Shown here piece by piece: positions 1-5,525 of a stretch of 7,053 nucleotides of DNA. The notes beneath the pieces are model-generated. The model saw only the letters and a program-made list of their open reading frames with translations. It had not been told where the DNA came from and did not search any database. Position numbers and translations under genes: made by a program. The stretch spans positions 1 to 7,053 of the forward strand of contig JALVKT010000188.1 in the NCBI GenBank assembly GCA_027027675.1, written 5' to 3'. Source of the stretch: Thermofilaceae archaeon. Its GTDB lineage: Archaea; Thermoproteota; Thermoprotei; Thermofilales; Thermofilaceae. Every line of letters begins with the position of its first letter. The stretch's first letter is position 1.

Positions 1-483
1 ATAATCTACAGGCTCGTAGAGGACTACCTCGAATGGTACAAGAAGCAGCGCGAGCTTGAGAGGAAACGTATACTAGAGAAGATGACCCCGCCCGTGGTGA
101 TACAGATACTCCCGGGCTACGTGTTCCGCCGCAGAGACCCTATAATCGTAGGCATAAGGGTTGTTACCGGGAAGCTTAGGGGAGGCGTCCCGCTCATCAC
201 GAGAACGGGGCGCAAGATAGGCGAGGTTATGCAGATACAGGAGCACGAGCAGCCCCTAGAGTACGCGGAGGAGGGAGCGGAGGTGGCGGTCTCCATCAGG
301 AGCAAGGCCATCGTTGGAAGGCAGGTAAAGGAGGGAGACTACCTTTACAGCGACGTACCCGTAGAGGAGATAAACACGTACCTCGAAAAACTGTCTGACG
401 AGCTGAGCGAGGGAGAAAAACAGTTCCTACAGAAACTGCTCAAATTCAAGCTCGGCTTCGCCAAAGAGATAGAGTACCCCTAG
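1..483 (+). CDS. infB: Translation initiation factor IF5B (aIF5B / IF2-like GTPase), C-terminal part only
   Basis: The frame is open from base 1 and ends at TAG 481-483, giving the last 160 residues; the GTPase domain and domains II-III lie outside the window. Visible residues 1-27 are a charged helix (IYRLVEDYLEWYKKQ) that matches the long helix joining domains III and IV in this family. Residues about 32-120 look like the domain IV beta-barrel: QILPGYVFRRRDPIIVG corresponds to the eukaryotic IKILPQYIFNSRDPIVMG, followed by GEVMQIQEH, a 'gaeVavsI' strand and the VGRQVKEGDYLYSD segment. The last 40 residues are a helical tail. In the family, domain IV contacts the acceptor end of initiator tRNA during ribosomal subunit joining in the cytoplasm. 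The gene converges on trm1 and the two stop codons share CTAG at 480-483. Five of the last six lysine codons are AAA, against one of eight earlier. Identification is firm; only the upstream extent is unknown. Confidence 0.93.
   Translation: MIYRLVEDYLEWYKKQRELERKRILEKMTPPVVIQILPGYVFRRRDPIIVGIRVVTGKLRGGVPLITRTGRKIGEVMQIQEHEQPLEYAEEGAEVAVSIRSKAIVGRQVKEGDYLYSDVPVEEINTYLEKLSDELSEGEKQFLQKLLKFKLGFAKEIEYP
386..420 (-). terminator. Two candidate T-tracts downstream of trm1
   Basis: On the minus strand, TTTTT occurs at 420-416 and again at 390-386, about 60 and 90 bases past the trm1 stop. Both fall inside infB codons, where each is a GAA AAA (Glu-Lys) pair. They are the nearest T-runs able to end a trm1 transcript running into the infB antisense strand. 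The role is inferred from composition and position only. Confidence 0.3.
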
Positions 484-1682
484 CCCATAGCGCGCGCCAC
501 GCTAGCAAGTTTTTCCGGAGGCAGAGAGCTCCTAAAGCCTTTGGAGTCAAAGTGCGTCAGCGACGCCGGAAAACCCGACTCCGAGAGCCTCTCCACCAGC
601 TTCGCGGCCGAGGGCTCCCGCGCCAGCCCGTACTTCGAGGCCAGACTGTCCGTTGTGTAGTATAGGGGAGGGGCGTCAACCTCGGAAGCTATGAGGCGCG
701 TAACCTTCTCCCCCCGCCTCGACAGCCGCCTCCTACCAAGCTCTTCCCTGTATATCCTGGCGACAAGCACTGCAAAGTCCCTGTCCCAGAGGCTTCCCAC
801 CCAGAGAGGCCCGGCATAGAGGAGCTTCACGCCGCACACGGGGCACCTCTCCCGGAGACGCGGCACAACCCCCACAGCCATGCGGCGGTGAAGGCCGCGG
901 GGACAATACTCGACGTATCCAACGCTCCCCTTGAGGCCCCCCGCCTCCGCCTCCCTGTTTTCAACCTTCACGCACACCCTGATGTAATGGTCGGAGGACT
1001 GCGTGTACAGGGGGTATACGCGCTTCCCAAGCTTTGCAGCCTCCCTAGCCGTGAAGTACAGGAGTATCCTGGCCCCCGTTTCACGCGAGAACTCCGTTCT
1101 AAGGCTCCACGAAAAGTACTTCCGGAGGCTCGTGTAGGGGTAATGCCCGAGAAGCGGGGGCATATCCGTAGCTGTGACGCACAGCATGCCGTTGTGAGAG
1201 ACAGCCCTAAGCGCCGGGTCAACGAAGGGCGCCGGCGTCCCGAAAGGGTCTATCTCCACGATGTCGAAGCCCCCCTCCTCCAGCATAAGCCGAGACGCGT
1301 CCATGTTTCTTACCTGGGCCACCCCTTCTAGGCCGTTGAGCCTAACGTTCTCCTCGGCTATACGCGCAGCCAGGGGGCTCAAGTCGTTCAGCACAACGGA
1401 GCCGACGTATTCCCTGTTCTCCACTGCATACCGTATACCCCTCGCCCCCGTAGCTGCCAGCGCATCCAGTACCCTAAGCCTACTCCTCCCAGAGTACAGG
1501 GCGTAGGCCTTCACAAGCACGGATCCCACATCCCGCGAAAGCCGCATACGCGGGTTAAAGAAGACAGGGGCCCATGCCGGCTCAAAACGGCCACGCTCGT
1601 CCCTGTAGAGGGACGGGTTAGGCACCTTTAGCCTTGCAAGGCCTTCCTCAACTACCACGTAGTCGCTCAACGGCTGCCACAC
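480..1682 (-). CDS. trm1: tRNA (guanine(26)-N(2))-dimethyltransferase Trm1
   Basis: This 400-residue protein has the length and motif order of archaeal Trm1, which uses S-adenosylmethionine to make m2,2G at tRNA position 26. The start region holds the family pattern VEEGLARLKVPNPS (11-24) and PVFFNPRMRLSRD (39-51). The Rossmann methyltransferase motif I is VLDALAATGARGIRYA (71-86), ND at 99-100 ends the next strand, and DPFGTP (145-150) is the catalytic motif IV, followed by CVTATD (168-173). Cys260, Cys280 and Cys283 may form part of a metal site. The C-terminal domain carries PPLYYTTD and THFDSKGFRSS, typical of the family. The GTG start at 1682 is abutted by GAGGG with almost no spacer. 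A TTG at 1670 (four codons in) sits about nine bases after GAGGGGTG and may be the true start. The gene follows the regulator by 19 bases, so the two are probably co-transcribed. Confidence 0.93.
   Translation of the reverse strand: MWQPLSDYVVVEEGLARLKVPNPSLYRDERGRFEPAWAPVFFNPRMRLSRDVGSVLVKAYALYSGRSRLRVLDALAATGARGIRYAVENREYVGSVVLNDLSPLAARIAEENVRLNGLEGVAQVRNMDASRLMLEEGGFDIVEIDPFGTPAPFVDPALRAVSHNGMLCVTATDMPPLLGHYPYTSLRKYFSWSLRTEFSRETGARILLYFTAREAAKLGKRVYPLYTQSSDHYIRVCVKVENREAEAGGLKGSVGYVEYCPRGLHRRMAVGVVPRLRERCPVCGVKLLYAGPLWVGSLWDRDFAVLVARIYREELGRRRLSRRGEKVTRLIASEVDAPPLYYTTDSLASKYGLAREPSAAKLVERLSESGFPASLTHFDSKGFRSSLPPEKLASVARAMG
510..514 (+). terminator. Candidate T-tract terminator for infB
   Basis: A run of five T begins 27 bases after the infB stop codon. 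It is the first T-run downstream and lies on the antisense strand of the trm1 3' end, where it reads as the codons GAA AAA. Archaeal RNA polymerase can terminate at short T-rich tracts without a hairpin. The role is inferred; five T is a weak signal. Confidence 0.33.
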
Positions 1683-1701
1683 CCCTCGGGGGGAGACGAG
1701 G

Positions 1702-2616
1702 CTAGTTATCGGTGTCGAAGAGCAGCGATATATGCTTCTTTATCTCGCCAACCCGCTCTCTCGGGAGCACGAGCACGCGCTCCTCCTCCTCGACGCCCCC
1801 ACTCTCCGTTAAGAGGATAGCCTTGGAGTCCGTCACTTCAAGTATCTCCTCAATATCCTCTTCCTCCCCGCCCTCCCCCCTTATGAGAAGCCTAGCCTCA
1901 CGCTGAGGCTTCCTCTTAGCCCCAGCGTCGAACGGTGTACGCGAAAACAGGTACTCCTTAAAGCCCATCGCCGCCAAAACGTTCAGCAGGCGCTTAAGGG
2001 CCGTATCGCGTATACGCTCGCCCGGAGCGCCGCGCCTAGCAGGCTCCTTGACAAGGCCTTTAAGCTCCTCCAGGGATAGGCGGGCGAATACGCGGTCTCC
2101 AATGTACTCCTCCATCTTAAGGGCCACCTGGAGCGACGCGTCGCTAAGCCCCTTCTCATAGTAAAGGATAGTTCTGCGGGAAACACCAAGCGCCCTGGCC
2201 AGCTCGCCCCGGGAAATCCCCTTCTCATCCCTCACCTTCCTGAGCTCCTCGCCCTTTATCCTGACGTACACGCCCCCCTTAGTCACGTACACCAGCGGCT
2301 CGTCGCTGCCACCTATAAGCTTCTCAAGAGTCCTCCTGGTAACCACGGGGAGCTTATACCTGGTATACACAATGTCATCCTCAAGCTTCGTCCCCGAAAC
2401 CTTCTCCGAAACAACCACCGGCACGCCCTCCAGGAAGCTGCTGAAGCTCCTAAGCCCCTCCGCGGCCTTCAGCGATAACTCGTCAAGATCGTCCAGGTTC
2501 TTCGCCACAACTATGTTCTCCTGGTCCCTTATGATCTCGTCGAAACAGTACCGGCTACCCTGAAGCTCGAGCCTCTGCAGCCTGTCAAGCATGCGGCGTA
2601 TAATGGGGGGCGCCAT
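1702..2616 (-). CDS. Archaeal Cro/C1-type (XRE) HTH transcriptional regulator
   Basis: The protein has 304 residues and resembles the conserved archaeal family annotated as putative HTH-type transcriptional regulatory proteins (COG1395-like, from memory). Residues about 122-175 form a Cro/C1 helix-turn-helix: GEELRKVRDEKGISRGELA, then a turn, then GVSRRTILYYEKGLSDAS with the usual recognition-helix pattern. Residues 33-120 form an alpha/beta N-terminal domain (NIVVAKNLDDLDELS, VVVSEKVSGTKLEDDIVYTRY, PVVTRRTLEKL) conserved in the family but without a function I can name. Residues 185-304 are a charged C-terminal region with an acidic patch EEEDIEEILEV. No membrane segment or signal peptide is seen, so it should act on DNA in the cytoplasm. 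The ATG at 2616 lies about 35 bases from a good TATA box, implying a leader of roughly ten bases or fewer. A second Met at residue 9 is a less likely start. Its target genes are unknown. Confidence 0.82.
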   Translation of the reverse strand: MAPPIIRRMLDRLQRLELQGSRYCFDEIIRDQENIVVAKNLDDLDELSLKAAEGLRSFSSFLEGVPVVVSEKVSGTKLEDDIVYTRYKLPVVTRRTLEKLIGGSDEPLVYVTKGGVYVRIKGEELRKVRDEKGISRGELARALGVSRRTILYYEKGLSDASLQVALKMEEYIGDRVFARLSLEELKGLVKEPARRGAPGERIRDTALKRLLNVLAAMGFKEYLFSRTPFDAGAKRKPQREARLLIRGEGGEEEDIEEILEVTDSKAILLTESGGVEEEERVLVLPRERVGEIKKHISLLFDTDN

Positions 2617-2645
2617 GGCATCTATGTTAAGGGGAGTTCCGGAAA

Positions 2646-2656
2646 GTATTTATAGT
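2646..2656 (-). promoter_or_regulatory. TATA box of the regulator-trm1 unit
   Basis: The minus strand reads AACTATAAATAC here, a good archaeal TATA element with AAA upstream in the BRE position (GAGAAACT). A start about 25 bases downstream of its centre falls near 2626, ten bases before the ATG at 2616. It sits directly after the fibrillarin stop and its T-run, so promoter and terminator share the 54-base gap. TTCCGGAA at 2637-2644 lies just downstream and could be an operator. Confidence 0.62.
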
Positions 2657-2664
2657 TTCTCGTC

Positions 2665-2669
2665 AAAAA
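2665..2669 (-). terminator. Candidate T-tract terminator for nop5-fibrillarin
   Basis: TTTTT on the minus strand starts two bases after the fibrillarin stop codon (TAG G TTTTT GACG). It is followed within about ten bases by the TATA box of the next gene. Position fits a compact archaeal terminator; five T alone is modest evidence. Confidence 0.42.
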
Positions 2670-2670
2670 C

Positions 2671-3375
2671 CTACCCCTTCCTCGCAACTATGAACGCATG
2701 GGCAATGTCGTAGGGCTCCAGGTGAACCTTGTCCTCAACCTTATAGCCCCTCTCCTCCAAGTGCTCTATTTCACGCCTAAACGTCTCCGAGGGCTCCGCT
2801 GTAACATCTATGCTCATAGCCTTGATCGCGAACATTATCCACCCGCCACTCTTCAGGAACATGTCCGCGTTGTCAGCCACTATCTTGCTCTGGAACGGCT
2901 GGGCTATGTCAGCGTACACGACGTCCACCTCCTCCAAGAGCGGGGCGTACTTGGACGGGAAACGGGCGTCCGCGAGTATGGGAACAACGTTGGGCCTGTG
3001 CACAACCACCTTCTCTATAAACTCCCTCATAACCCTGGGGGCAAACTCGTCGCCGTACAGCACCCCCTTCTCCCCCAGAATGTCTGAGACGTGGCTGGGC
3101 GTGGTGCCGCTCGCAACGCCGAGGTACAGAACCTTTACCCCGGGCCTGATAGGGTTGATCTTCAGCCCCTTAAGTATGGCTCCAGCGAGCTTACTCCTAT
3201 ACGGGTTCCAAATCCTGAGCTCCTTGTCCCCCATCCTAACCAGCAGCTCCCCGTACACCCTTATGCCTGGCGCAAGGTTCACCGTGGCAAGCTTCTCGCT
3301 CCCATCCTCGAACTCGACCCAGTATACCCCCTCAAACTTCTCGTGAGGCCTATAACCCGTTGCACGTATAACCAT
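2671..3375 (-). CDS. flpA: Fibrillarin-like rRNA/tRNA 2'-O-methyltransferase
   Basis: The protein is 234 residues from the ATG at 3375 and matches archaeal fibrillarin throughout. The N-terminal segment has HEKFEGVYWVEFEDGS and LATVNLAPG. The AdoMet-binding motif I is KVLYLGVASGTTPSHVSD (about 81-98), followed by YGDEFAPRVMREF, a DARFPSKY loop, YADIAQPFQ (about 154-162), AIKAMSIDVTAEPSE and a closing HLEPYDIAHAFIVA. It is the catalytic subunit of the box C/D RNP, which methylates ribose 2'-OH groups on rRNA and tRNA under guide-RNA control, with Nop5 and L7Ae. I chose ATG 3375 because GGAGGTGA (3388-3381), an eight-base match to the archaeal anti-Shine-Dalgarno, sits five bases upstream. A GTG at 3384 would add three residues but lies inside that ribosome binding site. 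The gene is directly downstream of its partner nop5. Confidence 0.96.
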   Translation of the reverse strand: MVIRATGYRPHEKFEGVYWVEFEDGSEKLATVNLAPGIRVYGELLVRMGDKELRIWNPYRSKLAGAILKGLKINPIRPGVKVLYLGVASGTTPSHVSDILGEKGVLYGDEFAPRVMREFIEKVVVHRPNVVPILADARFPSKYAPLLEEVDVVYADIAQPFQSKIVADNADMFLKSGGWIMFAIKAMSIDVTAEPSETFRREIEHLEERGYKVEDKVHLEPYDIAHAFIVARKG

Positions 3376-3380
3376 AACTC

Positions 3381-3388
3381 TCACCTCC
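3381..3388 (-). promoter_or_regulatory. Ribosome binding site of fibrillarin, inside the nop5 3' end
   Basis: The minus strand reads GGAGGTGA, then GAGTT, then ATG. The site is made from the last two Arg codons (AGG AGG) and the TGA stop of nop5. This fixes the fibrillarin start at 3375 and implies translational coupling of the two subunits. Confidence 0.8.
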
Positions 3389-4649
3389 TACGCTTACCTT
3401 TACCCTTACCCTTGAACCTCCTCTTACCGCCCCTACGCCTCTCCCTAGGCGGCCTCGCCTCACGCCTCTCCTCGCGCTTCTTCTTCACGGGCGGCTTCGC
3501 GTAAATCTTCTTTATCTCCTCAATCCTCTTCTCAAGCTCCTCCTTCAACTGGTCTGCCTTGTACTCGCCGCTGAAAGCGTCTATCCTCGCCGCTATGGCC
3601 AGCTTAGCCGCCAAAGCCCTGGCTATCTTGCCGCGCTGCCACTTCGGCGACCTGTAGATGGCAGGGTACTGGAATATCACGCCGTGCTTCGGGGGCCTGC
3701 TACCATACCTGAGGAACCTGAAGAGCGCCTTCTCGGCCCCTAAAACCTGGATAGTGCTCGCGGGGAGCATCGCCAGCTTCTTTATGCCTCCTGCAAGGGC
3801 TATCAGCCTGGCCCCGAGGAGCGGGCCCACGAGGCCCCTAACGTTCGGCGCGACCTCGAGCATCGCCTCGTCGATGTACTTCTCCAGGTTGCGGCGCGCC
3901 TCGTAGAGCTCGAGGCCTATACGCGAGATCTGCCGTATAGCCTCCAGGTCGAAGTCCGTGATGTCAGCGCCCATGCTCTCCTTCGCGGCGGAGATGATCT
4001 TCTTCGCGGTCTCCTCGTCTATGCCTATCTCCCTGAGCTTTTCCTCGTCGATGTCGCTCCGGGCGCCGATAAAGGTGACTATCTTCAGGTAGTCCTCGTG
4101 GTCCTCTACGAGGTCGTTTAGCTCGGGGAAGTGGAGGCTGTACCACTCCCGAACCCTTGAGGCGAAGAGGTTTATCGTCTTGTTAATGTCGTCCAGCGCG
4201 TTGATGGCCTGCGCTATAAAGAGGTCCCTCTTCTCGGCAGCCTTCCGCACCTTCCTCCTAGCCAGCGCGAGGGCCACGTCCCTGAGCTTCGAGTAATACT
4301 CCTCCTCGCTAACCCCCAGGGTTTCACCTACAACCTCTAGGAGGCCGGCTCTAAACGCCCTGAAAACCTCGTGCGCCGGCTTCACATCCACGTTCACTCC
4401 CAGCCTGGCCCTGATGTCCCTGGCAAGGTCGTCGTCCTCCACGATAAGCCTGTCTTCACCGCCAACCCTTTCCTTGAGGAAGCCCTCCAGCTCGCCCGGG
4501 AGCCTGCCCTCCTCCAGCGAGTGCAGGAGCTCAGCTATTGCCGAGGGATCCTCGCTCCCCCACTTGTGGTGCGCCCTGACTTTCCCCTCCCCATCCAACA
4601 GGAAGGCTGATAGAGGCGTAAACGCAAGGTAAAGCTCGGACATTCCCAT
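3381..4649 (-). CDS. nop5: Nop5 (Nop56/Nop58-related) box C/D RNP scaffold protein
   Basis: This 422-residue protein is the archaeal counterpart of Nop56/Nop58. Residues 1-120 are the variable N-terminal domain that binds fibrillarin (SELYLAFTPLSAFLLDGEGK). Residues about 121-265 form the coiled-coil region for dimerisation, starting with KLRDVALALARRKVRKAAEKRDLFIAQAINALDDINKTIN. Residues 266-385 hold the Nop domain that recognises the L7Ae-bound guide RNA: VAPNVRGLVGPLLGARLIALAGG, then LAMLPASTIQVLGAEKALF, then PKHGVIFQYPAIYRSP and the KIARALAAKLAIAARIDAFSG helix. Residues 386-422 are a Lys/Arg-rich tail likely to bind RNA non-specifically. ATG 4649 is 30-odd bases from a TATA box, so the leader is very short; ATG 4643 (third codon) is an alternative. 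An inverted repeat at 4648-4667 overlaps the start codon. Its stop and last Arg codons form the ribosome binding site of fibrillarin. Confidence 0.95.
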   Translation of the reverse strand: MGMSELYLAFTPLSAFLLDGEGKVRAHHKWGSEDPSAIAELLHSLEEGRLPGELEGFLKERVGGEDRLIVEDDDLARDIRARLGVNVDVKPAHEVFRAFRAGLLEVVGETLGVSEEEYYSKLRDVALALARRKVRKAAEKRDLFIAQAINALDDINKTINLFASRVREWYSLHFPELNDLVEDHEDYLKIVTFIGARSDIDEEKLREIGIDEETAKKIISAAKESMGADITDFDLEAIRQISRIGLELYEARRNLEKYIDEAMLEVAPNVRGLVGPLLGARLIALAGGIKKLAMLPASTIQVLGAEKALFRFLRYGSRPPKHGVIFQYPAIYRSPKWQRGKIARALAAKLAIAARIDAFSGEYKADQLKEELEKRIEEIKKIYAKPPVKKKREERREARPPRERRRGGKRRFKGKGKGKRRR

Positions 4650-4667
4650 CCTACCTGAAGGTAGGAT
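4648..4667. promoter_or_regulatory. Inverted repeat overlapping the nop5 start, candidate operator
   Basis: The plus strand reads ATCCTACCT, then GA, then AGGTAGGAT: two perfect nine-base arms with a two-base centre. Its right arm ends 11 bases before the TATA element at 4678 and its left end includes two bases of the nop5 ATG. The centre (4657.5) coincides with the nop5 transcription start predicted from that TATA. A bound dimer would block nop5 initiation and sit just upstream of the divergent gene's promoter. In RNA it could form an eight-base-pair stem with a TTCA loop, but only if transcription starts upstream of the whole repeat. Function is inferred. Confidence 0.5.
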
Positions 4668-4677
4668 TTGTGGCGGG

Positions 4678-4686
4678 TATATATTT
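4678..4686 (-). promoter_or_regulatory. TATA element of nop5-fibrillarin, possibly shared with the divergent gene
   Basis: The minus strand reads TGAAATATATACCC, with A-rich sequence in the BRE position, which favours the nop5 direction. About 25 bases on gives a start near 4657 and a leader of about eight bases. In the plus direction TATATATTT is preceded by GGCGGG, a poor BRE, and lies only about 19 bases from ATG 4701. The plus-strand gene may instead use ATTATTAT at 4688-4695 or start at a later GTG. Confidence 0.55.
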
Positions 4687-4700
4687 CATTATTATCTCAA

Positions 4701-5297
4701 ATGCAGGGGGCAGTGGTGACCGAGGAACTTGGAAAAAAGTCCGTCTATGGACGCGAACTCGGCAGCTTCAAGATGAAGTGCCCCTTCTGCGGGGGCGACA
4801 TGATAGTCAAGGAGACAGAGTACGAGGTGCCCGGCCTCGGCAAGGTCATACTGGTTAGCAGGAGGTGCACGCGCTGCGGGTACAGGAAAAACGAGGTTAT
4901 ACCCTTGAAGAGCGAGGGACACAAGAGAATATACCTTAGAGTAGAGGACAAGGAAGACTTCAAGGCGAAGATAACGAGGTCGCCCTTCGCCAGGATACTC
5001 GTGCCTGAGCTCGGCCTCGAGATGACCCCAGGCATCGACGCCGAAATCTTCGTTACAAACGTGGAGGGCGTACTCAGGCTCTTCCTCGACGCCGCGGAGA
5101 GGATCAGGGCGATGGAGGGGGGCGAGCTGAGCGAGGCCGAGAAGGAGCTCAGGCGGAGAGTCGAGAACCTGGAGGGAGGCTTCACAGTAGTTATAGATGA
5201 CAGGGAGGGCATCAGCAGCGTGTCAGGCGCCCGTCAAGGAAAAGTCGTGGTAGAGGAGGTTGACGGCCGAAAAGCGGATAAGCCTGGCAGCCAATAG
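4701..5297 (+). CDS. ZPR1-type zinc-finger protein
   Basis: From ATG 4701 the protein has 198 residues. Cys27-Pro-Phe-Cys30 and Cys56-Thr-Arg-Cys59 are separated by exactly 25 residues, the CX2C-X25-CX2C zinc finger of the ZPR1 family, with the family pattern YEVPGLGKVILVSRRCTRCGYRKNEV between and after them. Residues 75-135 fit the beta-rich ZPR1 A/B domain (RIYLRVEDKEDFKAKITRSPFARILVPELG, LEMTPG, VTNVEGVLRLFLDAAERI). Eukaryotic ZPR1 binds and helps fold elongation factor eEF1A; the archaeal single-module protein's role is not established. Residues 140-198 are a charged tail without a family match I recognise. The start is uncertain: a TTG at 4668 would run through the TATA region, while GTG 4713 or 4716 better fits TATA spacing. 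Sec61-beta follows after 21 bases, so the two are probably one transcript. Confidence 0.85.
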   Translation: MQGAVVTEELGKKSVYGRELGSFKMKCPFCGGDMIVKETEYEVPGLGKVILVSRRCTRCGYRKNEVIPLKSEGHKRIYLRVEDKEDFKAKITRSPFARILVPELGLEMTPGIDAEIFVTNVEGVLRLFLDAAERIRAMEGGELSEAEKELRRRVENLEGGFTVVIDDREGISSVSGARQGKVVVEEVDGRKADKPGSQ

Positions 5298-5318
5298 TAG
5301 ACAACTGGTGCATGGCAT

Positions 5319-5525
5319 ATGCCGCCTAGACGTAAAACCAAGAGGAAGAAGCGTGATAAGGAGAAAACTCCCCAGCCGCTCTCAGCGGCAGGCCTCATGA
5401 CGTTCTTCGAGGAAGACATCGGCGGGATAAAGGTGAGGCCCGAGTTCGTGATCGCAGTGACCTTCCTCACAGCGATAGTAGTTATAATGGCCCACCTAGG
5501 AGTCTTCGCCGCATTTACCCCTTAA
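5319..5525 (+). CDS. secG: Preprotein translocase subunit Sec61-beta (archaeal SecG)
   Basis: The 68-residue protein has the full layout of archaeal Sec61-beta: a strongly basic cytosolic N-terminus (PPRRKTKRKKRDKEK, 2-16), the diagnostic SAAGLMTFFEED (22-33), then GGIKVRPEFVIA and one hydrophobic segment at about 43-64 that ends almost at the C-terminus. It is therefore a tail-anchored, N-in membrane protein. It belongs to the SecYE-beta channel that exports or inserts proteins across the cytoplasmic membrane; the beta subunit is an accessory component. The basic tail is somewhat longer than in many archaeal homologues as I recall them. ATG 5319 is preceded by GGTG at 5307-5310 at usable spacing. 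It lies 21 bases after the ZPR1-type gene and overlaps the end of the convergent GGGP synthase gene by 11 bases. Confidence 0.93.
   Translation: MPPRRKTKRKKRDKEKTPQPLSAAGLMTFFEEDIGGIKVRPEFVIAVTFLTAIVVIMAHLGVFAAFTP

Noticed and set aside
194..200. GTGATGA on the minus strand, matching box C of a C/D guide RNA
   Set aside because: No CTGA box D follows at a usable distance on that strand, and the site lies inside infB codons. I found no box C/D pair anywhere in the short gaps.
888..1331. Plus-strand open frame of 147 codons opposite trm1
   Set aside because: It covers the catalytic region of trm1 on the other strand, shows no recognisable domain and lacks a promoter or ribosome binding site.
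2612..2619. GCCATGGC palindrome over the regulator start codon
   Set aside because: Eight-base palindromes are frequent by chance and this one follows from ATG GCG in a GC-rich start context.
3204..3215. GGTTCCAAATCC, resembling a tRNA T-loop / B box
   Set aside because: It has one extra base relative to GGTTCRANNCC, has no acceptor or anticodon arm around it, and lies in conserved fibrillarin codons (IWNPYRS region, other strand).
2810..3346. Plus-strand open frame of 178 codons opposite fibrillarin
   Set aside because: It is fully antisense to a firmly identified gene, has no family resemblance or promoter, and its Ser/Pro/Leu-rich composition is what the opposite strand of GC-rich coding sequence gives.
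3385..3500. Lys/Arg-rich low-complexity end of nop5 as a possible frameshift or repeat
   Set aside because: Basic C-terminal tails are normal in archaeal Nop5, and the frame ends cleanly in a stop that also forms the next gene's ribosome binding site.
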